Shown here piece by piece: positions 1-8,576 of a stretch of 52,166 bases of DNA. The stretch is taken from contig VXQO01000135.1 of NCBI GenBank assembly GCA_009838975.1, positions 1-52,166 on the forward strand, given 5' to 3'. Positions within the stretch are counted from its first letter, which is position 1, and each line of letters opens with the position of its first letter. The translations under genes were made by a program, and so were the position numbers. The notes under the pieces are model-generated. The model was given only the letters and a program-made list of their open reading frames with translations. It was not told the origin of the DNA and searched no databases. The DNA is from Gemmatimonadota bacterium (GTDB taxonomy: Bacteria > Gemmatimonadota > Gemmatimonadetes > Longimicrobiales > Gaopeijiaceae).

Positions 1-2
1 GC

Positions 3-1799
3 GCTCCCCGCCCCCCACACGGCACGATCCCCGCGCTTCTCCTCGTCGCCCTTCTCGGCTGCCAGCCGCCCGCCCCGTCCAGCGACGCCTCCAGCGCGTT
101 CCGGCAGGCCGGCGGCTCCTTCCCGGCGGCCTGGACGTTCCCGGCTGACGCCGACCCCGTCACGGCCACCGAAGGCATGGTGGCGACCACGGACGCCTAC
201 GCGTCGCGGGTCGGCGTCGACATCCTCGCGGCGGGCGGCAATGCGGTCGACGCGGCGGTCGCAACCGGCCTCGCCCTCGCCGTGGTGAACCCCGAGGCCG
301 GCAACCTGGGCGGCGGCGGCTTCATGATGGTCCGCCTCGCCGACGGCACGGTCCACGCCCAGGACCACCGCGAAAAGGCGCCGATCGCCGCCACCCGCGA
401 CATGTATCTCGACGAGGACGGCAACGTCACCGACCGCTCCACCGTCGGCCACCTTGCGGCGGGCGTCCCCGGGTCGGTCGCCGGCCTGTGGGACGCCCAC
501 GCGCGCTTCGGGGTCCTGCCGTGGGCCGCCGTCGTCCAGCCCGCCATCGATCTTGCCAACGGCTTCGAGGTCACCGTACGCCTCGTCTCCACGCTCGACG
601 CCGCCCAGAACGGCATCCGCGCCGTCCCGGCGAGCGCCCGCGTCTTCCTCCCCGGCGACGCCGTCCCCGCCGTCGGCGACACCTTCTCCCAGCCCGACCT
701 CGCGCAGGTCCTCACCCGGCTGCGCGACCAGGGCCCCGACGATTTCTACCGCGGCGAGACCGCCGCCCTCATCGCGGCCGAGATGGAGCGCGGCGGCGGC
801 ATCATCACCCTGGAGGACCTCGACCGCTACGCCACCGTGTGGCGTGACCCCGTCAGCTTCGACTACCGCGGCTACACCGTCCACTCCATGCCGCCACCGT
901 CCTCCGGCGGCCTCACCATGGCCGCCATCGCAAACATCGTCGAGCGCTGGGACCTGGGCGACATGGGCTGGAACACCGCCGAGACGATCCACGTCATGAC
1001 CGAGGCCTTCCGCCGCGCCTACGCCGACCGCAACGAGTACCTGGCCGACCCCGACTTCGTGGAGTTGCCCGCGGACGAGTTCCTGTCCGAGACCTACGCC
1101 GACGCCCGCGCCGCCACGATCTCGCTCGACCGCGCCTCCCCGTCGTCGCAGGTCAACCCCGGCATCGATGCCTTCCTAGACGAGAGCCACACCACCCACT
1201 ACTCCGTCGTTGACGGCGCCGGCAACGCCGTCGCGGTGACCACCAGCGTCAACTCCTGGTACGGCGGCAAGGTCGTCGTCGACGGCGCTGGGTTCTTCCT
1301 CAACAACACCATGGACGACTTCGCCGCCAAGCCCGGCACACCGAACCAGTTCGGCCTGGTGCAGGGCGAGCGCAACGCGGTCGGCCCCGAGAAGCGCATG
1401 CTATCGGCCATGAGTCCCACCATCGTCGAGGACCCCGACGGCAACCTGTTCCTGCTGACCGGCACCCCCGGCGGCTCGACGATCATCACCACCGTGCTCC
1501 AGTCCATCATGAACGTCGTCGACCACGGCATGAACGTCGTGCAGGCGGTCCACGCCCCCCGCGTCCATCACCAGCACCTCCCCGACCTCGTCTTCTTCGA
1601 GCACCAGGGGCTGCCCGCCGCCACGGTCCAGGCCCTCGAAGCGCGCGGCCACACCGTCCGCGAGCGCGATCCCGGCCCACCCGACGCCTATTTCGCCGGC
1701 GGCATGTCCGGAGACGTCCAGATGATCATGGTGATGCCCGATGGCTCCTTCACCGGCTGGTCGGATCCCCGCCGGGGCGGCAGGACGGAAGGCAGGTAG
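3..1799 (+). CDS. ggt: Gamma-glutamyltransferase, lipoprotein, 5' end outside window
   Basis: An N-terminal nucleophile hydrolase that cleaves gamma-glutamyl bonds, for example of glutathione, and is probably exported. The reading frame is open from position 3. The first codons give a hydrophobic stretch LLLVALLGC, a lipobox with its Cys at positions 60-62, so the true start lies just before the window and the Met at 177 is internal. Counting from that Met, the gamma-Glu-binding QDHREKAP motif is at about residues 62-69. The autocleavage site is HTTHYSVVD, with nucleophile Thr339 (codon at 1191), and the small subunit carries GTPGGS at 429-434. Both subunits are complete, so the enzyme looks functional. 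The family is certain; the lipoprotein location is inferred from the lipobox. Confidence 0.95.
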   Translation, partial: APRPPHGTIPALLLVALLGCQPPAPSSDASSAFRQAGGSFPAAWTFPADADPVTATEGMVATTDAYASRVGVDILAAGGNAVDAAVATGLALAVVNPEAGNLGGGGFMMVRLADGTVHAQDHREKAPIAATRDMYLDEDGNVTDRSTVGHLAAGVPGSVAGLWDAHARFGVLPWAAVVQPAIDLANGFEVTVRLVSTLDAAQNGIRAVPASARVFLPGDAVPAVGDTFSQPDLAQVLTRLRDQGPDDFYRGETAALIAAEMERGGGIITLEDLDRYATVWRDPVSFDYRGYTVHSMPPPSSGGLTMAAIANIVERWDLGDMGWNTAETIHVMTEAFRRAYADRNEYLADPDFVELPADEFLSETYADARAATISLDRASPSSQVNPGIDAFLDESHTTHYSVVDGAGNAVAVTTSVNSWYGGKVVVDGAGFFLNNTMDDFAAKPGTPNQFGLVQGERNAVGPEKRMLSAMSPTIVEDPDGNLFLLTGTPGGSTIITTVLQSIMNVVDHGMNVVQAVHAPRVHHQHLPDLVFFEHQGLPAATVQALEARGHTVRERDPGPPDAYFAGGMSGDVQMIMVMPDGSFTGWSDPRRGGRTEGR

Positions 1800-1803
1800 G
1801 TGG

Positions 1804-2514
1804 GTGGAGGAGGGTCGCGCGCCCGATCACGGCCAGTTGCCTTCGCCCCGTCGCCCTCTCCTGCGCGGCCTCGGGTGTAGCCGCGGGCGCATCCACGCGG
1901 CCGCCCTCCCCGTAGCCCTGGCCACCGCCTGCGCCGCTGCCGCGGGCACGGCCGCCTTCGCCCCCGGGACCGGCAACCCCGGTACCACATCCGGCGAAGC
2001 GCTATCGGGCGCCCCCGCCGAGCCCGACATCGACCGGCCCCAGGACCGGTCCCTCATGTTGTGGGGCGGCGTCAGCCCCGACGGCGATCTCCACCTCGAC
2101 CCCGCCTTCGTCCTCGACGCACCCGCCTCGCTGCCAGACGAGACCGGCGCCTACCGCATCGAGGTCTTCGGCGCCGGCCGCGTGAGCCTCGTCTCGCTCG
2201 ACTTCGAAATGGGACAGTTATCGGAAGGCGGAGGGGGCTTCGTCTTCATGGTCCCCTTCCGGGACGACTGGCCCGCGCTGGACCGCATCGTCCTGACGGG
2301 ACCCGAAGGCACGGCCAGGCTAGACCGCGATACCCGCGTGCCGATGGCGATCGTCGTCGACCGCGCGAGCGGCCGGATCCGCGCCATCCTGCGGGGCGAC
2401 GCGGCGGAGGCCCGCATCGCCGCGGCGGCTCTGGAGGAGGCCCGGGCGGACACCGGCGACAGCGGCACCCGGGTGCTGGTCAGCTACGGACTACCGCGCC
2501 CGGTGCCAGAGTAG
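1804..2514 (+). CDS. Small exported protein of unknown function
   Basis: The frame stays open from before the end of ggt, but there is no ATG between the ggt stop and codon 2056. I chose GTG 1804, five bases after the ggt stop; an ATG at 1741 would overlap ggt by 59 bases. The product is about 236 residues. A hydrophobic run AAALPVALATAC looks like a signal or lipoprotein segment after an unusually long N-terminal stretch. The rest is rich in predicted beta strands and acidic residues (DGDLHLDPAFVLDAP, then FVFMVPFRDDW). It resembles, from memory only, a C-terminal beta domain of large secreted proteases, so it could be an orphaned tail of a longer gene. No catalytic motif is seen. Start and function are uncertain. 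Confidence 0.5.
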   Translation: MEEGRAPDHGQLPSPRRPLLRGLGCSRGRIHAAALPVALATACAAAAGTAAFAPGTGNPGTTSGEALSGAPAEPDIDRPQDRSLMLWGGVSPDGDLHLDPAFVLDAPASLPDETGAYRIEVFGAGRVSLVSLDFEMGQLSEGGGGFVFMVPFRDDWPALDRIVLTGPEGTARLDRDTRVPMAIVVDRASGRIRAILRGDAAEARIAAAALEEARADTGDSGTRVLVSYGLPRPVPE

Positions 2515-2519
2515 CCGCG

Positions 2520-2545
2520 AATACTAAACAATCTTATTCAGTATT
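2520..2545. terminator. AT-rich palindrome between convergent genes, likely bidirectional terminator
   Basis: This 26-base imperfect palindrome begins AATACT and ends AGTATT, with A-runs in the left half and T-runs in the right half and two mismatched pairs. It lies between two convergent stop codons (2514 plus, 2538 minus) and overlaps the minus stop. It stands out against the GC-rich surroundings. A terminator role is inferred from position and symmetry; the stem is weak, so an operator or recombination site is also possible. Confidence 0.45.
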
Positions 2546-3347
2546 GCTCGCGAGGCACCGTATCCGCCGCGGCCACCGTATCGACCGCCGCAGCCGTGTC
2601 CGCCAGCAGAGGGTCGACGGGCGGCACCATCACCGCCTCGCGCAGCTGCACCACGATGACCGATCCGGCGGCGATAATGCCCGGAACGGACCTCAGCGCG
2701 TCGCGGCCGCTGCCCGAGCGGCGGGCCCGTTCGGCCTCGGGGTCGAGCATCATGGGGGCATCAACGACCACGCTCTCGATGGGGCGTTCGTAGTTCCACG
2801 CCGACAGCGTCTCGAAAGCCACCTCGAGGATCGCGGGCTCGCCGATCCCGCCCGAGCTCGCCGACGCCTCGACCCGACCGAGGAAGTAGGTGCCCCTCGG
2901 GATCAGGGTCTCGCCCGCTTCGTCCATGACGTCCTGGACCACCGTCGCGATCACCGGATCCCCGACGTCGTATTCGTCGGTCGAGATGTCGATCTCGGCG
3001 GTGAGGCGGACCCGCGTTCCCGGCGGAACCCTGAGCTGTACCGGGGGTTCCGGCAGGCCCGTGGTGTCGCCGGCCACCGAGTCGATGGCGGAGTCCGTGG
3101 TGTCCGCGCCGGCTTCCAGGCCCTCCGCAGGGCCGGCTTCGTCGGGGTCGGTCTGCGGGGACTGCGGCGCGGTATCGGTCGGCTCGGCAGCGATCCCGGC
3201 TTCCATGGCGGCGTCTTCGCTACCCGGATCTCTGCCCGGGTCGCCATCCCCGCCGCATCCGCCCGGCAGAGCCGCGGTCGCAACCGCCGCCAGCACAACG
3301 CGCCAGCGGGGGATCCCGCCCGACCATGTCGTGTTCGTCGATCGCAT
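2538..3347 (-). CDS. Putative lipoprotein with a protective-barrel-like C-terminal domain
   Basis: A 269-residue protein of unknown function. Start ATG 3347 was chosen because it gives a short basic n-region, a hydrophobic stretch (VVLAAVATAALPGG) and a Cys at residue 31. Upstream in-frame codons would add 27 non-signal-like residues. The lipobox is weak (P at -3). Residues about 32-90 are an acidic Thr/Asp/Pro-rich linker. Residues about 95-200 read like a small beta-barrel often seen in envelope proteins: a start of the type 'PPGTRVRLTAEIDIST', then 'VGDPVIATVVQDV', then 'LIPRGTYFLGRVEA'. A low-complexity AADT tail follows. The gene is divergent from the ABC exporter at 3412, with 64 bases between starts. 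A TATATT-like hexamer lies six bases before the ATG. The function is not known. Confidence 0.75.
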   Translation of the reverse strand: MRSTNTTWSGGIPRWRVVLAAVATAALPGGCGGDGDPGRDPGSEDAAMEAGIAAEPTDTAPQSPQTDPDEAGPAEGLEAGADTTDSAIDSVAGDTTGLPEPPVQLRVPPGTRVRLTAEIDISTDEYDVGDPVIATVVQDVMDEAGETLIPRGTYFLGRVEASASSGGIGEPAILEVAFETLSAWNYERPIESVVVDAPMMLDPEAERARRSGSGRDALRSVPGIIAAGSVIVVQLREAVMVPPVDPLLADTAAAVDTVAAADTVPREQY

Positions 3348-3411
3348 GCCGCTAATATAGGGACTCGCCGCGCCCCACCGGGACGCGCCAGCCCCGTCGC
3401 CATTCTCCAGC

Positions 3412-5190
3412 ATGCGCGAACTCGCCACGATCCTGCCCTACTTCCGCCCGTACCGTGTGGCGATGGTGTGGGGCATGGTGCTGGTCGTCATCGCGAACGG
3501 GTTCGCTCTCATTCAGCCCTACCTCCTCAAGCTGCCGATCGACGCGCTCACCGGGGTCGCGGGAGACGACGCCGACCTGATTCGACGCACCGTGCTCACC
3601 TTTGCGTTGCTGATCGTGGCGACGGCGGTCGCGGGCGGTGCGGCGCGCTACGGGATGCGGGAGATCCTGAACGGGCTGAGCCGGCGGGTCGAGGTCGACC
3701 TGAGGAACGACTTCGTGCGGCATCTGCTGCGGCTCCACGCGGGGTTCTACGGCGCCAACCGGACCGGGGACCTGATGAGTCTGGCCACCAACGATACGCT
3801 GGCGGTGCGGCAGGCCGTGGGTCCGGCGGTCATGTACACGGCCAACACGGTGGTCAGCTTTGTCGTCGGGCTGGGCGTGATGATCCATATCAGCCCGGAA
3901 CTGACGCTCGCCGCGCTGGTGCCGATGGCGGTGCTGCCGCCGGTGGTCCAGTGGTTCGGCAAGACGATCCACACGCGGTTCGAGCGCATCCAGGAGCAGT
4001 TCGCCGCGCTCTCGACGATGGTGCAGGAGAACCTGACCGGGGTGCGGATCGTGCGCGCCTACGGTCAGGAGGACGCCCAGGCCGGCGAGTTCGACGCGCT
4101 CAACCGCGACTACCTGAAGCGCAACATGCACCTGGCGTACGCGTCCGGGGCGTTCCATCCGATCATGGGACTGATGACGGGGGCGGCGATGGTGGTGGTC
4201 CTCTGGTACGGGGGCGGCCAGGTGATCGCCGGGCGGATCGGCGTGGGCGACTTCGTGGCCTTTTCGTTCTACCTCTGGCTGCTCGCGTGGCCGATGATCG
4301 CGCTCGGGTGGGTGGTCAACCTCTACCAGCGCGGTGCGGCCTCGATGGGGCGGCTGAACCGGATCTTCGCGATCGAACCGGGGATCACCGTGCCGGAGCG
4401 CCCGCATCCGCCTCCCCGGGGCACCCCGGCCATCGAGTTCCGCGGCGTTTCGTTCCGTTACCCGGACACGGAGCGACTGGTGCTGCAGGACGTGTCCTTC
4501 ACGGCGGAACCGGGGCGGACCGTCGCGATCGTGGGCCCCACCGGGTCGGGCAAGAGCACGCTGGTTTCGCTGATCACGCGGACCTGGGACCCGACGTCCG
4601 GGACCGTGCTGGTGGACGGCGTGCCGCTGCCCGAGTACGATCCGGCGGACATCCGGGCGCTGACCGGCTTTGCGCCGCAGGACAGCTTCCTCTTCTCGGC
4701 GAAGCTCGGGGTCAACATCGGGCTCGGCACTTCGCCGTCGCTGCCGAGGTCGGAGCGGGCGAGGCGGGTGCGGGAGGCGGCGGTGGCGGCCGACCTGCAC
4801 GACACGGTGACCGGCTTCCCCGAGGGTTACGAAACCCGGCTCGGCGAGCGCGGCATCAACCTGTCGGGCGGGCAGAAGCAGCGGGCCACTCTGGCGCGCG
4901 CGCTGGCGATCGATCCCGGGGTCCTGGTGCTGGACGACGTGCTGAGCGCGGTCGACACGGCGACCGAGTCACGCATCCTGAGCGGGCTGCGCGGCGAGCT
5001 GAAGGACCGCACGGCGTTCATCATCTCCCACAGGGTGACCGCCGTGAAGGACGCGGACCTGATCCTGGTGCTCGACGAGGGCCGGATCGTGGAGCGCGGG
5101 CGGCACCGGGAGCTGGTGGCTCTGGGGGGAACCTATGCGACGCTGCTGAGGCGGCAGCTGCTGGAGCAGGAGGTGGCGGGGGCGGCGTAA
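3412..5190 (+). CDS. ABC exporter half-transporter (fused permease/ATPase), degenerate catalytic site
   Basis: A 592-residue inner-membrane exporter subunit of the MdlA/YheI (BmrC)-like type. The transmembrane domain spans residues 1-310 and the nucleotide-binding domain the remainder. Walker A GPTGSGKST is at about 375-383, signature LSGGQ at 484-488, Walker B VLVLDDVLSAVD at 504-515, and the H-loop His near 540. At the position that normally holds the catalytic Glu there is Asp509, which is typical of the inactive half of heterodimeric exporters. Such halves normally sit beside a partner with a canonical DE pair, but the neighbours here are a lipoprotein and a kinase remnant. The substrate cannot be told; drug or lipid export is usual in the family. 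Confidence 0.92.
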   Translation: MRELATILPYFRPYRVAMVWGMVLVVIANGFALIQPYLLKLPIDALTGVAGDDADLIRRTVLTFALLIVATAVAGGAARYGMREILNGLSRRVEVDLRNDFVRHLLRLHAGFYGANRTGDLMSLATNDTLAVRQAVGPAVMYTANTVVSFVVGLGVMIHISPELTLAALVPMAVLPPVVQWFGKTIHTRFERIQEQFAALSTMVQENLTGVRIVRAYGQEDAQAGEFDALNRDYLKRNMHLAYASGAFHPIMGLMTGAAMVVVLWYGGGQVIAGRIGVGDFVAFSFYLWLLAWPMIALGWVVNLYQRGAASMGRLNRIFAIEPGITVPERPHPPPRGTPAIEFRGVSFRYPDTERLVLQDVSFTAEPGRTVAIVGPTGSGKSTLVSLITRTWDPTSGTVLVDGVPLPEYDPADIRALTGFAPQDSFLFSAKLGVNIGLGTSPSLPRSERARRVREAAVAADLHDTVTGFPEGYETRLGERGINLSGGQKQRATLARALAIDPGVLVLDDVLSAVDTATESRILSGLRGELKDRTAFIISHRVTAVKDADLILVLDEGRIVERGRHRELVALGGTYATLLRRQLLEQEVAGAA

Positions 5191-5272
5191 GGCGGCTACC
5201 GGCTCCGGCCGTCCCCGCCCTGCGCGATGGCTTCAGGCCGGCCGGTGGGGCATGCGGTAACCTACTCCGCGT

Positions 5273-7079
5273 TCAGTGCGGATGTGCGGCCCGAACTCTG
5301 GCCGTCAACTCCGCCGTGGAGAAGGGTTTGACGATGTAGTCCGCGGCGCCCGCATCGAGGGCCCTGAGGATCGTCTGATCCGTCCCGAAGGCGGAGATGA
5401 AGATCACCGGCAGCCCGGTCAGTTCGGGAACGCTCTCCATCACCGCGATTCCGTCGGCCCCGGGAAGCAGGAGGTCCATCAGGACCAGCCTGGGCTTGTG
5501 GGTTTTCAGGAGGCTTGCCAGTTCGCCAGGGTCGTTGGCTGCGATCGGAAGGTAGCCCGCTGCGGCAAGCGCGTCGCGGACGTACAGCAGCATCTGCGGG
5601 TCGTCGTCAATCACCAGGATGCGCGTGCGTTCCCGTTCTTCGGCGACCGAGTGCGGATCGCCGGCGGGCCGCGTGGCCGTGGTGCCTCCACCCTCGGCGA
5701 CGGGCACCGTGAGGGTGAATCGCATGCCGCGCCCCGTCCCGTCGCTCTCGGCCCAGATCCGGCCACCGTGCGCCTCGACCAGCCCTCGGCAGATCGCCAG
5801 ACCGAGGTCGGCCCCTCCGCGCCCGCGTGCCCGGCCGCCGCGCGCTGCCGGCGCGGCGTACCTGTGGAACAGGTGCGGCAGCCGGTCCGGCGGCACGCCC
5901 CGGCCGTTGTCGGTCACCGAGATCGCGACGTGCTCACCGTCGCTCTCAGCGGAGACTCGGACAGGCGACCCTCCGGGCGAATGTCTCGCGGCGTTGGACA
6001 GCAGGTTGTTGAGCACCTGGACGATGCGGGCCCTGTCTGCCATGACCCACGGAAGATGCTCCGGCAGGTCGATGACAAGGGGGTTCTCGCGCGTGCCGCT
6101 CGCGAACGCATCCCTGGCCCGGGTCAACAGCGAGGCCACTTCCGACGGCTCGGGCGAGACCGACAGCGTCCCCGTCAAGATGCGCCCGTGGTCGAGCAGA
6201 TCGCCGATCAGGCCGCGCATCTGGTCCGCCTGCTCGTCGATGACCCGGAAGAACTGCATCATCTCGGCCAGATCCGGAGCGGATGAGGCGCCGAGCACTG
6301 TGGCCGTCGAGCCCTTGATCGATATGAGCGGCGCTCGCAACTCGTTGCTCACAGTGCCCAGGAACTCCGCGCGCAGCCGCTCGAGCTCTTCCAGCTGGGC
6401 CAGGTCCTGCAGCGTAACCACCAACGACTCGACCGTGCCGTCGGCCGCGTGAATCGGCGTGGCGTTGACCAGCGTCGTCACGCTCCGGCCGTCGGGAACC
6501 GAGAGCGTCATCTCTTCAGCACGCACCGTCTCGGCGCTGCTCAGCAGTTGCGCCATGGAGAAATCCCCGAGGTCAACCTCCGGCCCGTCGGCGCGGCGCC
6601 AGGTCACCGTTGACAACAGCTCCTCCAGCGGCGATCCCGGGTGAATCAGCCCCTCGACGATCCGACGCGCCTCCCGATTGACCGAACGGAGTTTTGCCGG
6701 TCGCGGCGTCGAGGCCGACGACGCCCACCGGCGAGGTCTAGATCAACGTCTCGAGGTGGGCCCGGGTCCGCCGCTCGTCCCGGTGCGCACGGGCGTTGGC
6801 GACTGCGGTCGCAGCCTGGGTCGCGAAGACCATCATCAGCTCTTCATCGGCGCTCGTGAACTCCTGGCCGCTTTCCTTCTCCGCCAGAAAGAAGTTGCCA
6901 AGCGACACTCCGCCGTGCCGCAGCGGCGCACACTGGAGCGTCCTTGACCGCATCAGATCCGACGAGAAGCCGAGCGCCCGAACGTAGGCGGGCAGGTCCG
7001 CCACCCGAAGCGGCGCGGCAAGTTGGCTGAAATGCTCGAAGAGGCGCGGGCCGTCGGGCCGCCGTGCGCCGCCTCCCAA
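5273..7079 (-). pseudogene. Degraded GAF-PAS-histidine kinase-receiver sensor protein
   Basis: Read on the minus strand this is one ancestral signalling protein in pieces. The second half of a GAF domain (7079-6741: PDGPRLFEHF, then FTSADEELMMVFATQAATA, ending ARAHRDERRTRAHLETLI) meets an in-frame TAG at 6738-6740. The next PAS residues TSPVGVVGLDAATGK follow in the same frame. One extra base in the T-run 6692-6695 then shifts the frame to that of 6616-5273 (SVNREARRIVEGLI and onward). The downstream open part has a HisKA box, HATPase (N box NNLLSNAARH, then DNGRGV) and receiver (VIDDDPQ, VLMDLLLP, KPF). The H-box reads SNELRAPL, so the phosphoacceptor His is Asn. The first half of GAF is absent, and the protein ends just after the receiver. 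The 6616-5273 part could still make a protein, but not a normal kinase. Confidence 0.85.
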
Positions 7080-7109
7080 CCGTCTGGGCGAACGCTCTCA
7101 CGGCCCTTT

Positions 7110-7192
7110 CGGATGATCACGATACTGTGGCGAATAATATCACGATAATCGTGATATAGTCATGAATAATACCGTGTATGATACGATAATCG
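7110..7192. repeat. AT-rich cluster of short palindromes
   Basis: An AT-rich patch directly beyond the broken 5' end of the kinase remnant. It holds a 21-base palindrome at 7137-7157 with perfect ten-base arms ATATCACGAT / ATCGTGATAT around one A. The nine-mer CGATAATCG recurs at 7184-7192, and ATCACGATA occurs at 7116-7124 as well as inside the palindrome. The iterated half-sites look like operator sites, or the scar of an inserted element. No gene is seen here. Confidence 0.55.
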
Positions 7193-7213
7193 CTTTTGGC
7201 TTAACTCTTTCAG

Positions 7214-7252
7214 TGTAATGACGACATGACATTATGTCGTGTCTACCTTACA
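7214..7252 (-). repeat. 39-bp AT-rich palindromic element, copy A
   Basis: On the minus strand it begins TGTAAGGTAGACACG, has the core ACATAATGT at positions 16-24 and ends CATTACA. It abuts the TGA stop of the redoxin gene with no spacer. It matches copy B (43348-43386) at 28 of 39 positions, with both read in the direction of the upstream gene. The inner hairpin ACGACAT / ATGTCGT is perfect. Possible roles are a transcription-end stem, a recombinase site or a mobile palindrome. Confidence 0.7.
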
Positions 7253-7834
7253 TCATCCAAACCACCCAGGCTCGTTCCCCGCCTTCCACTTGATGTTGCA
7301 CCCAACACTCGGCACCTGCTCGCCGGACGGCGCCTCGCCCACCAGCACCGCATCCAGCGCCGCACGCAGATCCGCCCCGGTCACCGGCACGTCCAGGGAC
7401 GGCCGGCTGCCGTCGTACTGCCCGCGGTAAACCAGCCGCCGGTCCCCATCGAAGACGAAGAAATCCGGCGTGCAAGCCGCCCGGTACGACTTCGCGACCT
7501 CCTGCGATTCGTCGAACAGATACGGGAAGGTGTACCCGCGCCGCACCACCTCGTCCACCATCCTGGCCGGGCTGTCGTCGCGGTAGTTCGCGATGTCGTT
7601 CGCGTTGATCCCGACCACCGCCACCCCGCGCGCCTGGTACTCCGCCGCCACCCCGGCCAAGTGGTCCGCCAGGTGCTTCACGAACGGACAGTGATTCGAG
7701 AGAAACACCACGAGCAGCGCTGGTGCACCGTCGAAGCGGGAGAGCCCAACGGACTCACCGGTCGAAGGCTCGGGCAGCGAGAAGTCCGGCGCCTCGGTGC
7801 CGAGCGCGAGCATGGTCGAAGTCACGAGTGCCAT
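7253..7834 (-). CDS. Thioredoxin-fold redoxin (AhpC/TSA-like)
   Basis: A 193-residue thiol protein of the AhpC/TSA-redoxin type, with no signal peptide, so probably cytoplasmic. The N-terminal part PDFSLPEPSTGESVGLSRF and the active-site segment SNHCPFVKHLADH (Cys49) are typical of the family; there is no CxxC pair. A second Cys at 179 in SVGCNIKWK is conserved in this subgroup. It is the last gene of a minus-strand operon, 13 bases after ccdA. Pairing with CcdA suggests a thiol redox role, but the missing signal peptide argues against a periplasmic thioredoxin. The exact reaction (peroxide reduction or disulfide exchange) is not shown. Confidence 0.88.
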   Translation of the reverse strand: MALVTSTMLALGTEAPDFSLPEPSTGESVGLSRFDGAPALLVVFLSNHCPFVKHLADHLAGVAAEYQARGVAVVGINANDIANYRDDSPARMVDEVVRRGYTFPYLFDESQEVAKSYRAACTPDFFVFDGDRRLVYRGQYDGSRPSLDVPVTGADLRAALDAVLVGEAPSGEQVPSVGCNIKWKAGNEPGWFG

Positions 7835-7847
7835 GTCAGTCGGCCTC

Positions 7848-8576
7848 CTATAGCCTTTCCAGCAGGAACTCCGGCGTGAAGCGGTTCAGCCACGCCGCCA
7901 GCACCACGAACGAGCCCGTGACCAGCAGGATCCCGAGCAGAACCAGGACCACGCCCGAGGCGATCTGCACGGCGGGCAGGAACCGGCGGAAACGCGAGAA
8001 CGCCTTCAGGAAGTGCTCGGTGGCCCAGGCCGCCAGCAGCAGCGGAATCCCGAGCCCCATCGAGTAGACGAAGAGCAGCCACATCCCGGCCCCGACCTGC
8101 TCCTGTGACCCAGCCATGGTGAGAATCGCGCCGAGAATCGGGCCGATGCACGGGGTCCAGCCCGCGCCGAACGCGATGCCGACCGCCACCGTGCCCACGT
8201 ATCCGGCCGGCTTGTTCGCAAGGTGGACGCGCTTCTCGCTGAGCAGCGGCAGGAGCTGGAAGACCCCCATCAGGTGCAGCCCGAAGAGGATGATGATCAC
8301 GCCGCCGATCCGCGCGATCCAGTCGCTGTTGTACAGCAGGAAGCTCCCGATGAAGGTGGCTCCCGCGCCGAGCAGCACGAAGATCAGCGTGAAGCCGCTG
8401 ACGAAGAGCGCCGCATGCACCATGACGCGCCGCCGGTCGAACCCCTCCTGCAGGTCCTCCAGCGACATCCCGGTCACGAAGGACAGGTAGCTCGGCACCA
8501 GCGGCAGCACGCAGGGTGACAGGAACGACAGCACGCCGGCCGTCAGGGCGATCGTGATTCCGATGGATTCGTTCAT
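7848..8576 (-). CDS. ccdA: CcdA-type thiol-disulfide transmembrane transporter
   Basis: A 242-residue, about six-helix membrane protein that passes reducing equivalents from cytoplasmic thioredoxin to extracytoplasmic partners, as in cytochrome c maturation. The two redox Cys are visible in conserved contexts: Cys22 in SFLSPCVLPLVPSY and Cys143 in GAGWTPCIGPILGAIL. Length and helix pattern fit the short CcdA form rather than full DsbD. Its ATG overlaps the stop of the VPS10/BNR gene by four bases (ATGA), so the two are translationally coupled. The cytochrome assembly genes usually found with it are not nearby, so the partner protein is unknown. Confidence 0.93.
   Translation of the reverse strand: MNESIGITIALTAGVLSFLSPCVLPLVPSYLSFVTGMSLEDLQEGFDRRRVMVHAALFVSGFTLIFVLLGAGATFIGSFLLYNSDWIARIGGVIIILFGLHLMGVFQLLPLLSEKRVHLANKPAGYVGTVAVGIAFGAGWTPCIGPILGAILTMAGSQEQVGAGMWLLFVYSMGLGIPLLLAAWATEHFLKAFSRFRRFLPAVQIASGVVLVLLGILLVTGSFVVLAAWLNRFTPEFLLERL

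Noticed and set aside
2061-5339. Very long plus-strand open frame (about 1090 codons) through the lipoprotein and ABC exporter region
   Set aside because: Arg/Pro/Gly-rich nonsense composition without domains; it is a shadow frame of GC-rich real genes, and the ABC exporter frame has full motifs.
7214-7252. Xer dif site
   Set aside because: The halves slightly resemble XerD-type TTATGT arms, but dif is 28 bp and single-copy. This element is 39 bp, present three times and symmetric; kept as an unnamed repeat.
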